The position numbers were made by a program, and so were the translations under genes. Below are positions 1 to 11,523 of a stretch of 64,000 bases of DNA, piece after piece (position 1 is the stretch's first letter; each line of letters opens with the position of its first letter). The stretch spans positions 49,556,078 to 49,620,077 of the forward strand of contig NC_091014.1 in the NCBI RefSeq assembly GCF_041296385.1, read 5' to 3'. The notes under the pieces are model-generated. The model did no database searches. It saw only the letters and a program-made list of their open reading frames with translations, and was not told the DNA's origin. This stretch comes from Aphelocoma coerulescens (lineage: Eukaryota; Chordata; Aves; Passeriformes; Corvidae).

Positions 1-1278
1 AATTTCTGCACGGGCACACGCCTAAAGAATTGAACTGCTAAGCCTGACAGTTTCAAAACTGGATTGGAAGATGGTAAGCTTGCAGCCTCAATTAATTCCC
101 CAGAACACGTGTATGTGATTGTAGATCCCTCTGTGTCAAATTGTCAGGATTTTTTTTAGAGGACTTTAAGCCCAGGTAAGGAATGATTAGCATGTAATTA
201 GCTGAGAAACTTCAGCTCTTCAGGCAATCTAGTAATTGAGAATTACTGCCAGCCCTCAGCTAAAACAGCTTGTATGAAACTCTGTGTGCTGCACATGTGT
301 AACCAGCAGGAAATGGTTGTCTGATTGCATGAATTTTACACACATTCCAGCTTTCTAACTGATCCAAATGTCACGTCTTGTGCTCAGAGACATCTTGAAT
401 AAGAGACGGATGATACACAGAAGAAAAGATTTTGCTCATTCACCTAGGCAATTGTACACCTTTGGTAGATTAGTGAACAATTATATTCTTCATTAATTAA
501 TGATACCAGACCATGATATGTTCACCATGGCTGTGAACAGGTGTGTTCTTATTACAACTACAGTTGGGAATAAATCAGGTGTGGTTTGTTTTGACTTTCC
601 AGCAGCAATGTTGCTTGGAGATAGGCTGCTGTAATTTTCTACAAACCAGCATCAGGCCAAAGAGTCACAGGAAAACATATTTTTAACAGTCTGAAGGAAA
701 CCTAGCTGCTTTTCCCCCATCAGGTGAAACTGACTCAGATCCCATTTCACCCTTTAATCAAAAAGTATGTAAGTAACTCATAATTAAAGGAAATACTCAT
801 GTGAGTAAACGTATCCATAGGATTATGTGACTGTTGGATTAGACCATATGTAAAAACCAGTGTGCCTGGTAACATGTTAATATATTTGCTACTACATATT
901 TAACACTGAAAATTCAATCTAGATTATCATATAAAAGCTATAAATTCTGTTTGCAAAACAACTGGATATGGGCATGCTTAAACTGTGTGGAGGGTACTTT
1001 GAAATGTACTTGAAGATTCATGAGAAAACATAACACATACATTTGGGTTTTTTTGTTAGATACAGCATGCAAAATAAAAATTTACCTTTAAATTCTGGTA
1101 TTACTTCAAATTAAGATATAAGGCAGAACAGATTTCCTATTGAATACCAATGTAAAAGCAAGGAAAGGAAATGGGTAACAGTACATTACAAAAGCAAAAA
1201 GGATACAGTACAAGCAATCACAGATTGATGTTACTTAATACTATTACAATAGAGAAAGAAGTAGGTTTACAAACTTAC
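1..1278 (-). other. ANKS1B intron, partial (downstream of the PTB segment exon)
   Basis: AT-rich intron sequence running off the left edge. I see no exon with splice sites, no CR1 or LTR match and no RNA gene in it. The intron starts with a consensus gtaagt at 1278-1273 on the minus strand. Confidence 0.75.
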
Positions 1279-1350
1279 CCTCATCTTTGCACATGCATCC
1301 TGTGTTGACTCTGTACCTCGTAACTCTTTTACCAGCATAGAACCTAAATA
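1279..1350 (-). CDS. ANKS1B: ANKS1B exon, PTB domain segment (24 codons)
   Basis: This 72-nt exon encodes YLGSMLVKELRGTESTQD followed by ACAKMR. It is the classic YLGS...G signature region of a PTB domain, the strand and first helix after KAF of the previous exon. The position after ML is valine; I recall isoleucine in the mammalian protein, a conservative change. The acceptor reads tttttgttctag and the donor AGG|gtaagt is consensus. Both ends are in phase 0. The next PTB exon, expected to start with KSTEQMKK or with a tiny optional insert, is not found in positions 1-1278, so it lies outside the window. This exon was too short to appear as a long open reading frame and was found by matching the family motif. 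Confidence 0.95.
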
Positions 1351-3304
1351 CTAGAACAAAAATCCATTGAACTTAAATTAACTGAAATTCCCAAACAGAC
1401 AAACATCTGCAGAAATGCACTAAAAATGCTTTAAAAAACCTAGTGGTATCAGTCAATTTCTTAACATATTGCTTTAGAGTTTTTTTACTCTGGAGTTCTT
1501 TGACAAATCACTTAAATCAATGTATTAATCAACCCATGAGACAAGAATGCACAGCAACAAGTGTATTGAATCAGCTGGAGTCCTTTGAAACAATATCCAA
1601 AAGTCCTTGAGCTTATAATTTTAGTTACTGAAGCAACAAACAAATACTAAAGATTCCATCTTAAAAAGCCATTTGATTAAGAAATGGAGAATCTGCTTTT
1701 AGCTGCCACCTGTCCAACTCCTATTGTATGTGTGCAATCACATGGATGAGAAGGCCAGCAGTGATCTTAACCTCAGTGTACTCAATCTGTAACTAATTTA
1801 CGTGCAAATAGCAGAGCCCAATGTCAGCAAACAGAGAAAATAAATCTCTTCTAAAACTAGTTTAAACCATGATTTCTTCCTAAGGAAAGGCTGACCCTGA
1901 ACTATTATTTTGAAGCCTACAGTGATCTGGAGGAGGGCTGTGTGAGAGGAAGCAGAAGGGTGCTGTGTCCTGGTCCAGCTCACTGGAAACCACCGTGCCC
2001 TCAGAGGAGCCTGCTTATCTCCAAGGGCAACAAGGCAGGCAGAGCCTCAGCGACACAGCCCCTGTCCTATAGGCCTCTCCCTCACTATGTCACTTGTTGG
2101 CACACACAGTTTGAGCCCTCCTGCACCCTGACAGCAGGCTCTGCTCCTCTGAGGTCTCAGTACCCCCCTACACCATGTCTGAATGGCACTGCTCCTCCAG
2201 GGATGGAGCTGGCTGCATCATCCCTGCCATTCCCACCTAGCAGCGAGGGGTCTCGTTACTGCTAACTGAGCTGTACCAAAGCCACACCACGGTCTGCATT
2301 TCTCCTATAGATGCATGCATCTTTGTTGGTGTGCATGTGTTCTTATAGCTCTGTGCAAACAGGACGTTTCTGAATTTCTATATGATGTCACATGCAAGTC
2401 TGGCTTAACTGGGCAGAGAGCACAACAAGGCACCCCTCCTCTTCCCCAGGCACAGAGAAGTCTCTATCTGTATTCTCACTGCAGCACAAAGCTACGGCTC
2501 CTCCTAAGTCTCTACTCCTAAGTGAGCAATGTGGGAGCTGAAGAGAAGTCATGCCATTGAGAGAATATGGTAAATAGGCTGCAGGAGGAGAGAAAGCGCT
2601 TTGGGCAGGAGTCTCTTTCCGGAGGATGCTTCAGCCCACCACTGCTGACCCTTCTCATTCTACCAGACTGACTCCTCTTGGAAACAGCTTAAGCTGACCC
2701 AACCAAATGGTGAACCAGCTTCAGCTTAGACAAGAACCTATCAAAAAGAACTTCAATTACAGATGAATGCAAGCTGGAACTGAACAGAGCGTACTGGTTC
2801 AGTTCTCTGGTCTCCTGACCTAAACTGAGATATTTTTTTTAAAGCCTCCAGTTTACACTGTGTACTGCAGGAGTCTCTGACCTGCAAAAAAATGCATAAA
2901 TATTTCAATGTAGACAGTAGCCAATGCAGCAATTAGTGAGAAACACTTTATAGGACATTATAAATGGGCCAGTGAGCAACATCAACACTACCAGATAAGC
3001 ACAAGCATAAAGGAATGAATGAAGGACATTCCTAGAGGACTGCAGATGTGAAAGATTCATAAACCGAGCAGCTGTGAGTCCCGCTGGGGGCTCAGTGGTG
3101 ACGTGGATAGGGGTTTGGGCATTAATTTGATGGGACAGTTTGATATCACCCTTGAAGAAAAACAACAAACTTAAAGCAAGCTCTGAAATTAGAAGAGTAA
3201 ACAAAAGCATATTGAATTGAACTGTATTTTTCTCTGGATCCTGCTGTCTGACACCTTTGGAATCCTTAGCCTTCTCTGGGCAGGTTGCAATTAATGTCTT
3301 CAAT

Positions 3305-3391
3305 TTTTTGCTTGTTTAGTTGGATGGTTGGGGTTTTTTTGTTTAGGTTTGGGGGTATTTTGTTTGGTTTTTTGTTTTCTCATTTTTTTGG
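3305..3391. repeat. T/G-rich low-complexity tract
   Basis: About 87 bp made almost wholly of T and G in irregular runs (gtttag, ggttgggg, gtttgg). It is the strand complement in style of the A/C-rich tract at 21026-21160. On the transcribed minus strand it would read A/C-rich. Confidence 0.8.
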
Positions 3392-4343
3392 ACTACAGTA
3401 CAATGAATTGGTTTTTCCTTGAAAGCTACTAGTTGGTCAGGCACCAGGGTAAAAAAAGCAGTGCTTTTTGCTTACGGCAGAACAAGAGGAAGAAAGAGAG
3501 GAGAAGGACAGCTTCTGTCCCATCTGCACAGCAGCAAAAAGCCTCAGCTGAAGGCACTCAGAAATGCTTTGCAAGGTGGACTGTGGAATAGACACACAAA
3601 TCACAGAAGTACCATCCAATTTAGTTGTCAGAAAAATCTGAAACTCTAGGAGGAAATTTTGCTTCCTTTTGACTTGCTGTGCTTTTGGATATGTTCCTTC
3701 TCAAACACCCAGAGCATGTGGGAGTAATACAGAGAACATCCAACTGTTTAACTGAGTGATGCAGCACACAGTGAAAGCTGCCCCAATTATAACTTACAAG
3801 CCAGGGTTTTACCCTATAAGGCTGAGGTCAATAGAGCTCAAGGAGCTGAAACAAAGCTGTGACACATGGTCCTCTAGGAAAGGAAGGTCCTTCCTTAATT
3901 ACTACTATCTTGGATATTCCTGGTCATCCCAACTTTGTTTCTTTAATGATCCATCTTCCAATCTACTACAAAGGTTACATTCAATTATGAATTTACTGCT
4001 GGATCATGCAATAAGAGAAAAGGCACTCTTGAGATAAATATGCTCACTTCACTGAAAACTATGACAAATATTTGAAGAACTAGAAATTCATTTTCAATCT
4101 GAGGTGAGCAAGGAGGTTTTGAATAGTAGAAGAAGACTGAGAGCAGGTGAGATGGTCCTTGACTATAACTTCTGTAAGGAAGGCAGAGGTTCTGTCCAGG
4201 GATAATCACTGCATGCCTGGCAATTTTTAACCCCATGAAGGTCTGATGGAAGATACAGATGTGCTCCATAAAGACAGGTCTGTAACACCCCTTCTGCCCC
4301 TCCTCAGTGGGAGCCAGGCTCTGTCTCACCTGCATTTAGTCTC

Positions 4344-4847
4344 TGACACTTTATTGTGCCATAAATCGAGTCTCTCCTGATGGGAGAGAATTTGTTGAAA
4401 GTCCTTGCAAGGAGTTTAAAAGATAAAGCAAGACGTCTTCTGTAGTTTCAATGCTTCCAGATAGTTGTTTATTAAGTCTTATCAGAGGAACTGAGCCACT
4501 AGTGTGACCCAGGTACAGCATGGAAGGAGGAAAAGTAGGAGTGAGAGCGAGAGAGACTAATTATCAAGATTTACACAGCCTTTTAAAGACATTTTAACCA
4601 ATAGTTACTAAAAACGTACATTATTTTTACTTTTTTACCAATTATTCAGTAACACGACTAGGAACTGTGGAATTTTCTATCCAATCAATCCAAACTACTT
4701 TTACTGCAGAATATGGAGTAATAGAAGAAGGAGAAGAAGGTCTAGAGAACAACAACAATCCTCCATTTTGATATTTTTTACTCTTATCTATTTATTATAA
4801 AGAGAAGCCTAAAAAGTCTAAATTTTTCACCCTGTGACAATCTTACA
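4344..4847 (-). mobile_element. LTR of an endogenous retrovirus-like element, minus strand
   Basis: Read on the minus strand it starts TGTAAGATTGTCACAGGG and ends GTGTCA, so it has the TG...CA ends expected of an LTR. An AATAAA poly(A) signal lies at 4473-4468, about 370 nt in, giving a U3-R-U5-like layout of 504 bp. No matching second LTR is seen, so it is probably a solo LTR. The hexamer tagtct occurs just outside both ends (4337-4342 and 4851-4856) but not exactly abutting, so the target-site duplication is uncertain and the ends may be off by a few bases. No viral gene is recognisable beside it; the 67-codon frame at 4867-5070 is unassigned. Confidence 0.5.
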
Positions 4848-6198
4848 TAGTAGTCTATCACCTAATTCACACCACTGTATTTTCTAGTTGTTGTCTCACT
4901 GCTGGTAATTTTTTCCAAGGTTTAAAGCTATACCAGTGGTGTCCAGGGGGGTAAAAACCCTTAAAAACAGGCAGAGAAATATTCTCAGCACTCTGGGTTC
5001 CTACATCCTCTAATTCCTGTCTTCCCGGATATGCCTTAATCTGGTCCAGCAACCTCCAACTGTTCCCCAAAATGCAGCAGTATTTAGTGAACAGAGCATT
5101 ATCCTAAAATGCATCGAAGATCCAAGCCCCTTCAAGTGAACAGGATCTCAACCCCACATCCTGGACCAGTAGTTAACCTCCAGCTATCATCCTAAAGACA
5201 CTGCAACTACTGAGTTTACTACCCTTTCCTTTGTACAATAAGCCAGCCTTCCTTCATAAGGTGGCCACCTCCAGAGAGGACACACAGTGGGCTGGCAAGC
5301 ACCTTCAGCAACTTCAGCAATGCTATCCAGCAAAGTCGGAAGGGGAAATGCAAGCATTTAAAAAGGTGGGCTCAGGTACCTCCTCCAGAAGCTCCAGTCC
5401 CCCCACGCTGTTGACAGGGAACTCAAGATTTCAGAAAACTTTTTCATTTAAAAAGAAAGCCTTCCAATGACTTTCTGTACGGTAGGAGGCTTCTCTCCTC
5501 CACAAGCATTTATAACAGCCAGAGAAGACTAACTGTCTTTAGTTATAGACGGAAGCTCCATTTCTCCAGGAATGGGAAGTGGTAATCACCTGCAGCCACA
5601 GGGAGGTAAAAGTAAGTATGCCCTGACCCTGATGGAACTGACTGCTACTGGTACTTGAAGTAGCCATCAGTTTGGGAAAGGTCTGAACGTGCCCTTGTCC
5701 CATGGACGGAAAACACTCAGGACCCTCATCTTCATCTTCTCTATTTCCTTTCCCAAAAACATGTATAAAATTCAGGTGAGGCGACACTCACTTTAGCTGC
5801 CATGCACACAGCATTAAGGTATGAGGTATGGGTATGAGGATCCCATATTATGTTTTATTATTCTTCCATAACTACTAGACAGGGATTTGTAACAGATGAA
5901 AAGTGGGGGTGTTTGCTCTCACTGTCACTTCAACAACACTTAGCCACTTACTCACAGTGCCCTTCCTCTAACACTAATGCCACATGGACTGCAATATGTC
6001 ACAAAATTCATAGCAAAAAAGTACTGTGCATCCTTGGTTCTCATTTATTACAATTACAGTATTTCAGAAGAATTGACCTGTCTCTCTAAAAGTGACTGAA
6101 AAAATATTATAAATGAAAGTAAAACACAACAGCCTATCAAAATCCAAGTTTAATGTATCTATACCCCAAATCAAACCACTACATTTATCAACACTTAC

Positions 6199-6327
6199 AA
6201 ATGCTTTATAATCGCATGACTGGAAGATGAGTTTCTCTGGATGATGTTGCCAATACTGTACAGGCGTTGATGCTGTGGCTTCATTTGGAGGTCGCAAGGT
6301 AATTGAAGGCTCTCCCCAGTCTCCTGT
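6199..6327 (-). CDS. ANKS1B: ANKS1B exon, linker into PTB domain (43 codons)
   Basis: This 129-nt exon encodes [20 protein letters not shown], then [18 protein letters not shown] and DYKAF. The [19 protein letters not shown] part is the start of the phosphotyrosine-binding (PTB) domain, including its first beta strand, which continues with YLGSM in the next exon. The acceptor is gtgattttcag and the donor TTT|gtaagt has a consensus intronic part. Both ends are in phase 0. It joins equally well to the linker exon (ending QMAQ) or to the 24-codon cassette exon (ending QVHN). The PTB domain of this family is the part reported to bind the APP intracellular domain. Confidence 0.96.
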
Positions 6328-9299
6328 CTGAAAATCACAGTTGTTCAAGATGTAAGAGCATGTGCAGGCAATTTCACTATAAAGTAGCCCTCCACTGTTG
6401 TGTTCAATTAGCAAGAATTTATTTTCTACACATAGAGCCATGTTACTAAAACAAGGGAACACAACTCCTACAACATTTTTCATTATTTAATTTATAATCC
6501 AAAGTCATCTACTGTAGTGTTTAATGAGGCTTTAATTAAATCTCTTTGCTTTGAGAATAAAATCATTAGGCATCCAAAGTGTTCCTTAAACATAAGTGTT
6601 TACAATACATATATGAGAATGAGAGCACTTGAAAAAAAATCATGAGATGCACAAAAATGCCTTTCACAAATTCTGCTATGTGTTTCACAAGCTTTTCTGC
6701 AGAGTTAATACACCTTCCATTATCCAGCACACATAACCAATAACTGATTTTCTAAATGGCTAAATATCAGACTTTGTTTTGATCTGAAGACTTATTATAC
6801 ATTCTTCAAACACGAGGCATTCTTTAATCTCTTTATGAATATTTACTTTGATCACCTTCTCTTGATGCCTCGTTGTGGAGGTACTAACACTGCCCTTCCA
6901 CATTCATCATTCTCATTGATATAGGAGATTGCCTTTCTGAGCTGTCATCTCCTCTCTTTCCTCAAAGTCCTCAGAGAACACAGGTAGGAGTGCAGTTTGC
7001 TGCCAAATCCCTTCCCAGCTCACTCTTCTTCCCTCCAAAAGAGCCAATGTAGGCATCAGTACAGGAATGTCCCCAGCCTGGCAGTGCTGGTCTGGGTCTC
7101 ACTTGCCGTTGTGTATTTTTGATTCTGGCTCCACAGGACATGCACTGACCACTCCTTAGGGGCTTCTTCTACCTTGCAGGCCCATGCATCAGCTCACTTT
7201 AACTGAAAATGACCCGTGGATGGACTTCTCCTCTTCCTAAGCCCTCTTCCCTCTGCCACCACCCTCACTTCTCTCCTATCCTGTCTGGTCTGGACTGCCT
7301 CTCAATTCCCCTCTTCTCAAAACTGTCTTTTTGCAATTACATTTGTCCTTCCTGATGCTCCTCCTTCCCCTGTCTGTTCTCTCAAATTATTTTACCCTTT
7401 CCTATATGATTATTTCAGTTTGGGTTATGCTACTTCTTTCTTTACCTGCACTTATCTTTGTGTATTTTCTATGTATGTCATATTGTTAAAATGTGTGTTG
7501 GAACTGGCAAGGAATTGTCATCAGCACTTCACACAGAATATGGCTAGAAGTTTAGACTTCTACAACAAAAAGAAGTTAAGCATCAAAAACACATGAAAAA
7601 GTTCTATCAAAGACATTCAAAGTCTGGCAAACTATCACATCTTACTAATTAAGTCGGGACAGAGTAAACAAAACAAGTACATCATTTTCATGTGTCACAA
7701 AATAACGAAATGACACACGTTTGCACAGCTCTGCAATGAAAAGCAAGAGATAAATCTGGAAACATCAACATTACCCTGCCAATATGGCAACTTTAAGCAA
7801 GAGAACATCATAAAACAAGTCGAACCTAGCTGCTGTTGGCACCATTAGCAAATCTACCAATTACACAGCAGTGTAATTTCTGTCTTGCCTAGTTAAGTTG
7901 CCTATATGCCATGGATATGACTTCAGCATCAGATTTTGAAAGGAAAGCAGCAGGAGGAATTGCTCCAATTTTTGGCAGTTTGCATTCACAAAAACGAGTC
8001 CTTCTGGCCACTAATGCATAAAAACTTTCTATCTTATTTAATCTGAAGTGGGAATTTGATTTCTTTATGAGGCAGTTCTTCTTATAAAATAAATTTCCAT
8101 CATATTACAAGGGGCAAGGACCTGCATCCTTATTAGTGGAGTCTGTCTTTGACAACAAGAGAAGACGGACTGCACCCATCACAAATTCTCACAGTGTGCT
8201 CAGCTGTCTCTTATGAACTGTTCAAGGCCACAGCTAACAGACCACTTGATTTAGTTCTTTTTTCCCCCCTAGTAAAGATACACTCCTGCATGTTTTGTGT
8301 AAGGAAGCAGAGCTCAGGAGGTACATCCAGGCAATTTAGCAAAAGGCCACTATGATGGAGAGGGAGTGAACTCAGGACAGAAAAGCTACAAAAGTACATC
8401 TTTTGACCACTGGTCTTTCCACCAAGCAAGGAAGTACAGGGATGGCCAGGAGGCAGGACCAGAACTTCTACTGAACAAGTGACTAGGGGTAGTGCTCCAA
8501 ACCCTTGTTGCACTGCTCAGCAGGCAGCTTTCCTCACATGCAGGAAAGGGACAGCACTGGCAAAGTAAGCAGGGTACATAAGGAGTAAAATGAGTACACA
8601 GTTTTACAGTTTGTTTCCCTTTAGCAAATTAAGCATTAAAAGTGCTGAGAACTGCATTGTTTCTGTCTGAAAATAAAGGGCAGAAAAAGGGGAACAGTGA
8701 TCACCTCCTGTTTTGGCTCAATTTTACAAAGAAATGAGAAATAATCTTCAACCAGGCTAATAAAACTAGTTTATGAGACACTCAGAGAGGGACTGTGCGG
8801 AGGCCATGTTTGTATCCATTTATTGCTCTATAAATGTATCATCCTACTACCTACTCCTTTTAAACTAGACAAAACAGAATTGCCGAGATTGCTATACATA
8901 TCTCTAGGATGTTGGAAACACGCAATAGAGCTGAGGTTGGGGAATGCAGATACAGGATTTCTACTGTTCCTGACAGACCACTGCCCCTGGAAGCCTTTAC
9001 TGTATTTCAGTGTGTCTTGTAGAGGGAGCAGCTACTAAGAAAAGACATTATACATAGTCAAAGTTTTTTTTAACAGCTGTATCATAAGTGATTTTTAACG
9101 CTTCAGCAGAAGTGGCTCCTGGTTTCCTTTCCTTTTGTTTCACACCAAACTCCTTGGACTTTTAAACAGTACTACTGTTAGCATTCAAAACCTATTTAAA
9201 TGGAGTCATAACAGGGTAGTCTCCAAAGCCCAGATCCATGAAGATATTTAGAAGTGTAATTCCTGTTACATATTCCCCACCCAATTTCCTTTCCTTTTC

Positions 9300-9317
9300 T
9301 TTTTTTTTTTTTTTTTT
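9300..9317. repeat. Poly-T run of 18
   Basis: Eighteen consecutive T after a pyrimidine-rich lead (tttcctttccttttc). No retrocopy boundary or target duplication is evident beside it. Confidence 0.9.
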
Positions 9318-11214
9318 AGGGAAGAAAAGCTTTTAAACAAGACAGCTAAATGCATTCATAAATCCATATCTAAAAACCTTAACAGGAAGAACAGGAGGTC
9401 CTCAGCTGACTGGCTCTAGTCAGATACTGAAATTCTGAGATTTAAGACGTGATGATGACAGTTAATATCAGGCAAAATACAGAATAGGACCATCTTTGAC
9501 CTAGAGAAGACTTGAAACCATAGGGCTCAAGTCAGGGAAGAAAAATATGAATTACTAGTAGTCCTAAATCCAAGCAGTTGATGTGGAACAATTCATGGGT
9601 GATGTATTGAGATTCCAGTCCTTCATAAGCACCTAATACACTTTTCAGGCAGTACAGAAATGTTCATAAATTGCCGTGCAAGACCAACTATAATGTTTGA
9701 TTTAAGTTTTAAAAATAGATATGATAGGATAACGATTTTCTGGTTTGAATATTTAATTTGCAATTATAAGAAATAATCAAACATTTAAGCTTATGTATTT
9801 TTTATGACACAATATACGGATGGAGATATTTATCTCTCTGATGAAGTAGAAAGGCAAGAGATAATTTCTTCTTCATCTAGCTTTACAGCTCATCAGACAG
9901 CTGTGCAATTTATCACATGGGTTTTGCTGTAATGCCTGTGTTTTAGTATTCTAACCTCCCTGTGACTTTAACCAGCACCCTAACTCTCATTGGCCTCTAC
10001 TAACTTGAAAAAGAAGCTTTTTTTGCTCTGCATTTTGCAGAAAAAAAATTTGTAATCAGAAAATGGTCTCAAGGCAAGTGTCCGAGTGGTAAGGATTCAA
10101 TACTTTTACAATGACAACTTTTAATAGCCTTAGAGACCAATACCTCTGCTCTTGCCGGGTTTTCTAACCCCAAAGATGGGCAGATAGGCACTTCTCAGTG
10201 CTCTAGAAAGGGTTGGATGCTTGATGTCAAAAGAGCAACAGAAGCAGACTACAGCTATTATTCTTTCTACAATTTTTTCTACAATTGCTGCACATTTTCC
10301 TATATCATCCCATTCCCTGAGAAGTGTATTTGACTTGTATTGAAGGCATCTGGATGCAGAGATAGTTGCAGATAAGAAGTAACCTCAATAAATCTTCTAT
10401 AAAAATCCAACACCTCCCTCATCTTTTTATAAAAATGTCAAGTTAAAAAGCCTCCATGCTAAAAGGAAGAAAAAACCAAGAAGGCCTGGTTTTGAGTGGT
10501 TTGAATGTAGTTATTTTTAACAAGGACCACATCTTATAACTTTTCACCTGTTAAGCCTCATGCCTGGTTATGATAACGTGTATTAGTCACCATGACAACA
10601 ACAAATTGGAGCACACATGGATACAACAGTTCTGGCTGAAAAATTTATAATTTTCTCCCTGTAAAAATTTTAAATGTTCTGCAGATCTGTCGAATCCTCA
10701 TTATTTGCTTATGTTTTAATTCCTAGAGGAAGACACATTTTTTTAGCTCCTTACATGTTTGGCTTTTGAAAGAATGGAAACACGGTATACTTAGATTTAA
10801 AAAACTTCTAAAGCTCAGTAGCCAAAATGGCCCCTCTCTGGCAGAAATGTTCCCAGGAGTCATGACAGAATTAGGAGAAATCTACAGCTGCTCTCAAATA
10901 CTCTGCTGAACAACTGGCTGTCATCCTTACCAGTCTGCAGTACGGATCACCAGGTTTGCTCTCACGTGCACAGTGTTTGTGACTGCCACAGAAGTGACAA
11001 AAAATTCAGGGCACCATCAGCATTACCTCCAACTCCCCCAAAGTGCCTCTGCAGAGGCAGTGTGTAACCACAGCTGGGCAAAGCCTACAGACCAACACAG
11101 AGAGGGCAGCACAACACACTGCGGGGGCGAAACTGTGCAAACCGAGCTGTTTACACAGTTTCCCGCTTTGGAAGAGTGAGTGAACAAAAACATCAGGAAC
11201 AGAATTCAAAGCTC

Positions 11215-11350
11215 CCCCGGGAGAGACGGCTGCTGGCAGCGCCCCCCGTCCTGTACGTACGCACACCACGGAGCCGACACACGCTAACCACAGGGCACGA
11301 TACACGAATGCGCGCACACACGGTCCCCGCACGGCGGACAAGGTACGGAC
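11215..11350. other. Short CpG-dense patch
   Basis: About 18 CpG by eye in roughly 135 bp, in an otherwise AT-rich, CpG-poor intron. It begins 102 nt downstream (gene sense) of the cassette exon at 11452-11523. It is too short for a classical CpG island and no transcription start can be shown. It includes agcgccccccg, a partial resemblance to the CTCF core. Confidence 0.6.
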
Positions 11351-11451
11351 TGCTTTTGTCATTTCAGCAACATGACACCCGTAGAGAACACCAAGGCAAC
11401 AGACTGTACATCCATAGAGTGACAACATAGCCATTTATCACTGTATCTTAC

Positions 11452-11523
11452 ATTATGAACCTGATGAATCGATGAGAAAGGATATCCTGCATTCTGGTTG
11501 GTCCAGATCTCACAGACCGAAGA
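11452..11523 (-). CDS. ANKS1B: ANKS1B in-frame cassette exon (24 codons)
   Basis: This 72-nt exon is too short to stand out as an open reading frame. It encodes SSVCEIWTNQNAGYPFSS followed by IHQVHN, with no stop. It sits between the linker exon ending in QMAQ and the exon starting with TGDWGE. Both flanking junctions are phase 0, so inclusion simply inserts 24 residues. I recall an insert beginning SSVCEIWTNQ in some mammalian AIDA-1 isoforms, which is why I call it a cassette and not a constitutive exon. The acceptor reads ttatattagcag, with a poor pyrimidine tract, and the donor is AAT|gtaaga, lacking the usual final exonic G. Both are weak, as expected for a regulated exon. A dense CpG patch begins about 100 nt downstream in gene sense (11215-11350). 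Confidence 0.88.

Larger units (their letters stand above)
1351..6198 (-). other. ANKS1B intron, 4,848 bp
   Basis: Lies between the two PTB exons. It holds a GC-richer patch at about 1935-2260, a T/G-rich simple tract at 3305-3391 and a minus-strand LTR-like element at about 4344-4847. The other open frames, such as 2905-3303 and 3985-4335, show no family match, splice context or codon signal and look like chance frames. Confidence 0.8.
6328..11451 (-). other. ANKS1B intron, 5,124 bp
   Basis: Lies between the 24-codon cassette exon and the PTB-linker exon. It contains a poly-T run of 18 at 9300-9317 and a CpG-dense patch at 11215-11350. No CR1 fragment was recognised here, in contrast to the larger introns. 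Small open frames at 7216-7596 and 8211-8513 are not recognisable. Confidence 0.75.

Noticed and set aside
41..60. Minus-strand aaactgtcag resembling a 12-nt ANCQ microexon known from mammalian ANKS1B
   Set aside because: There is no AG directly before it and it is followed by gc, not gt, so it lacks usable splice sites.
10078..10165. tRNA-like A-box (tgtccgagtggtaagg) and a possible T-arm at about 10157-10171
   Set aside because: The spacing to the would-be T-arm is too long, the B-box consensus is not matched and no acceptor stem pairs. At most it is a decayed tRNA-derived fragment.
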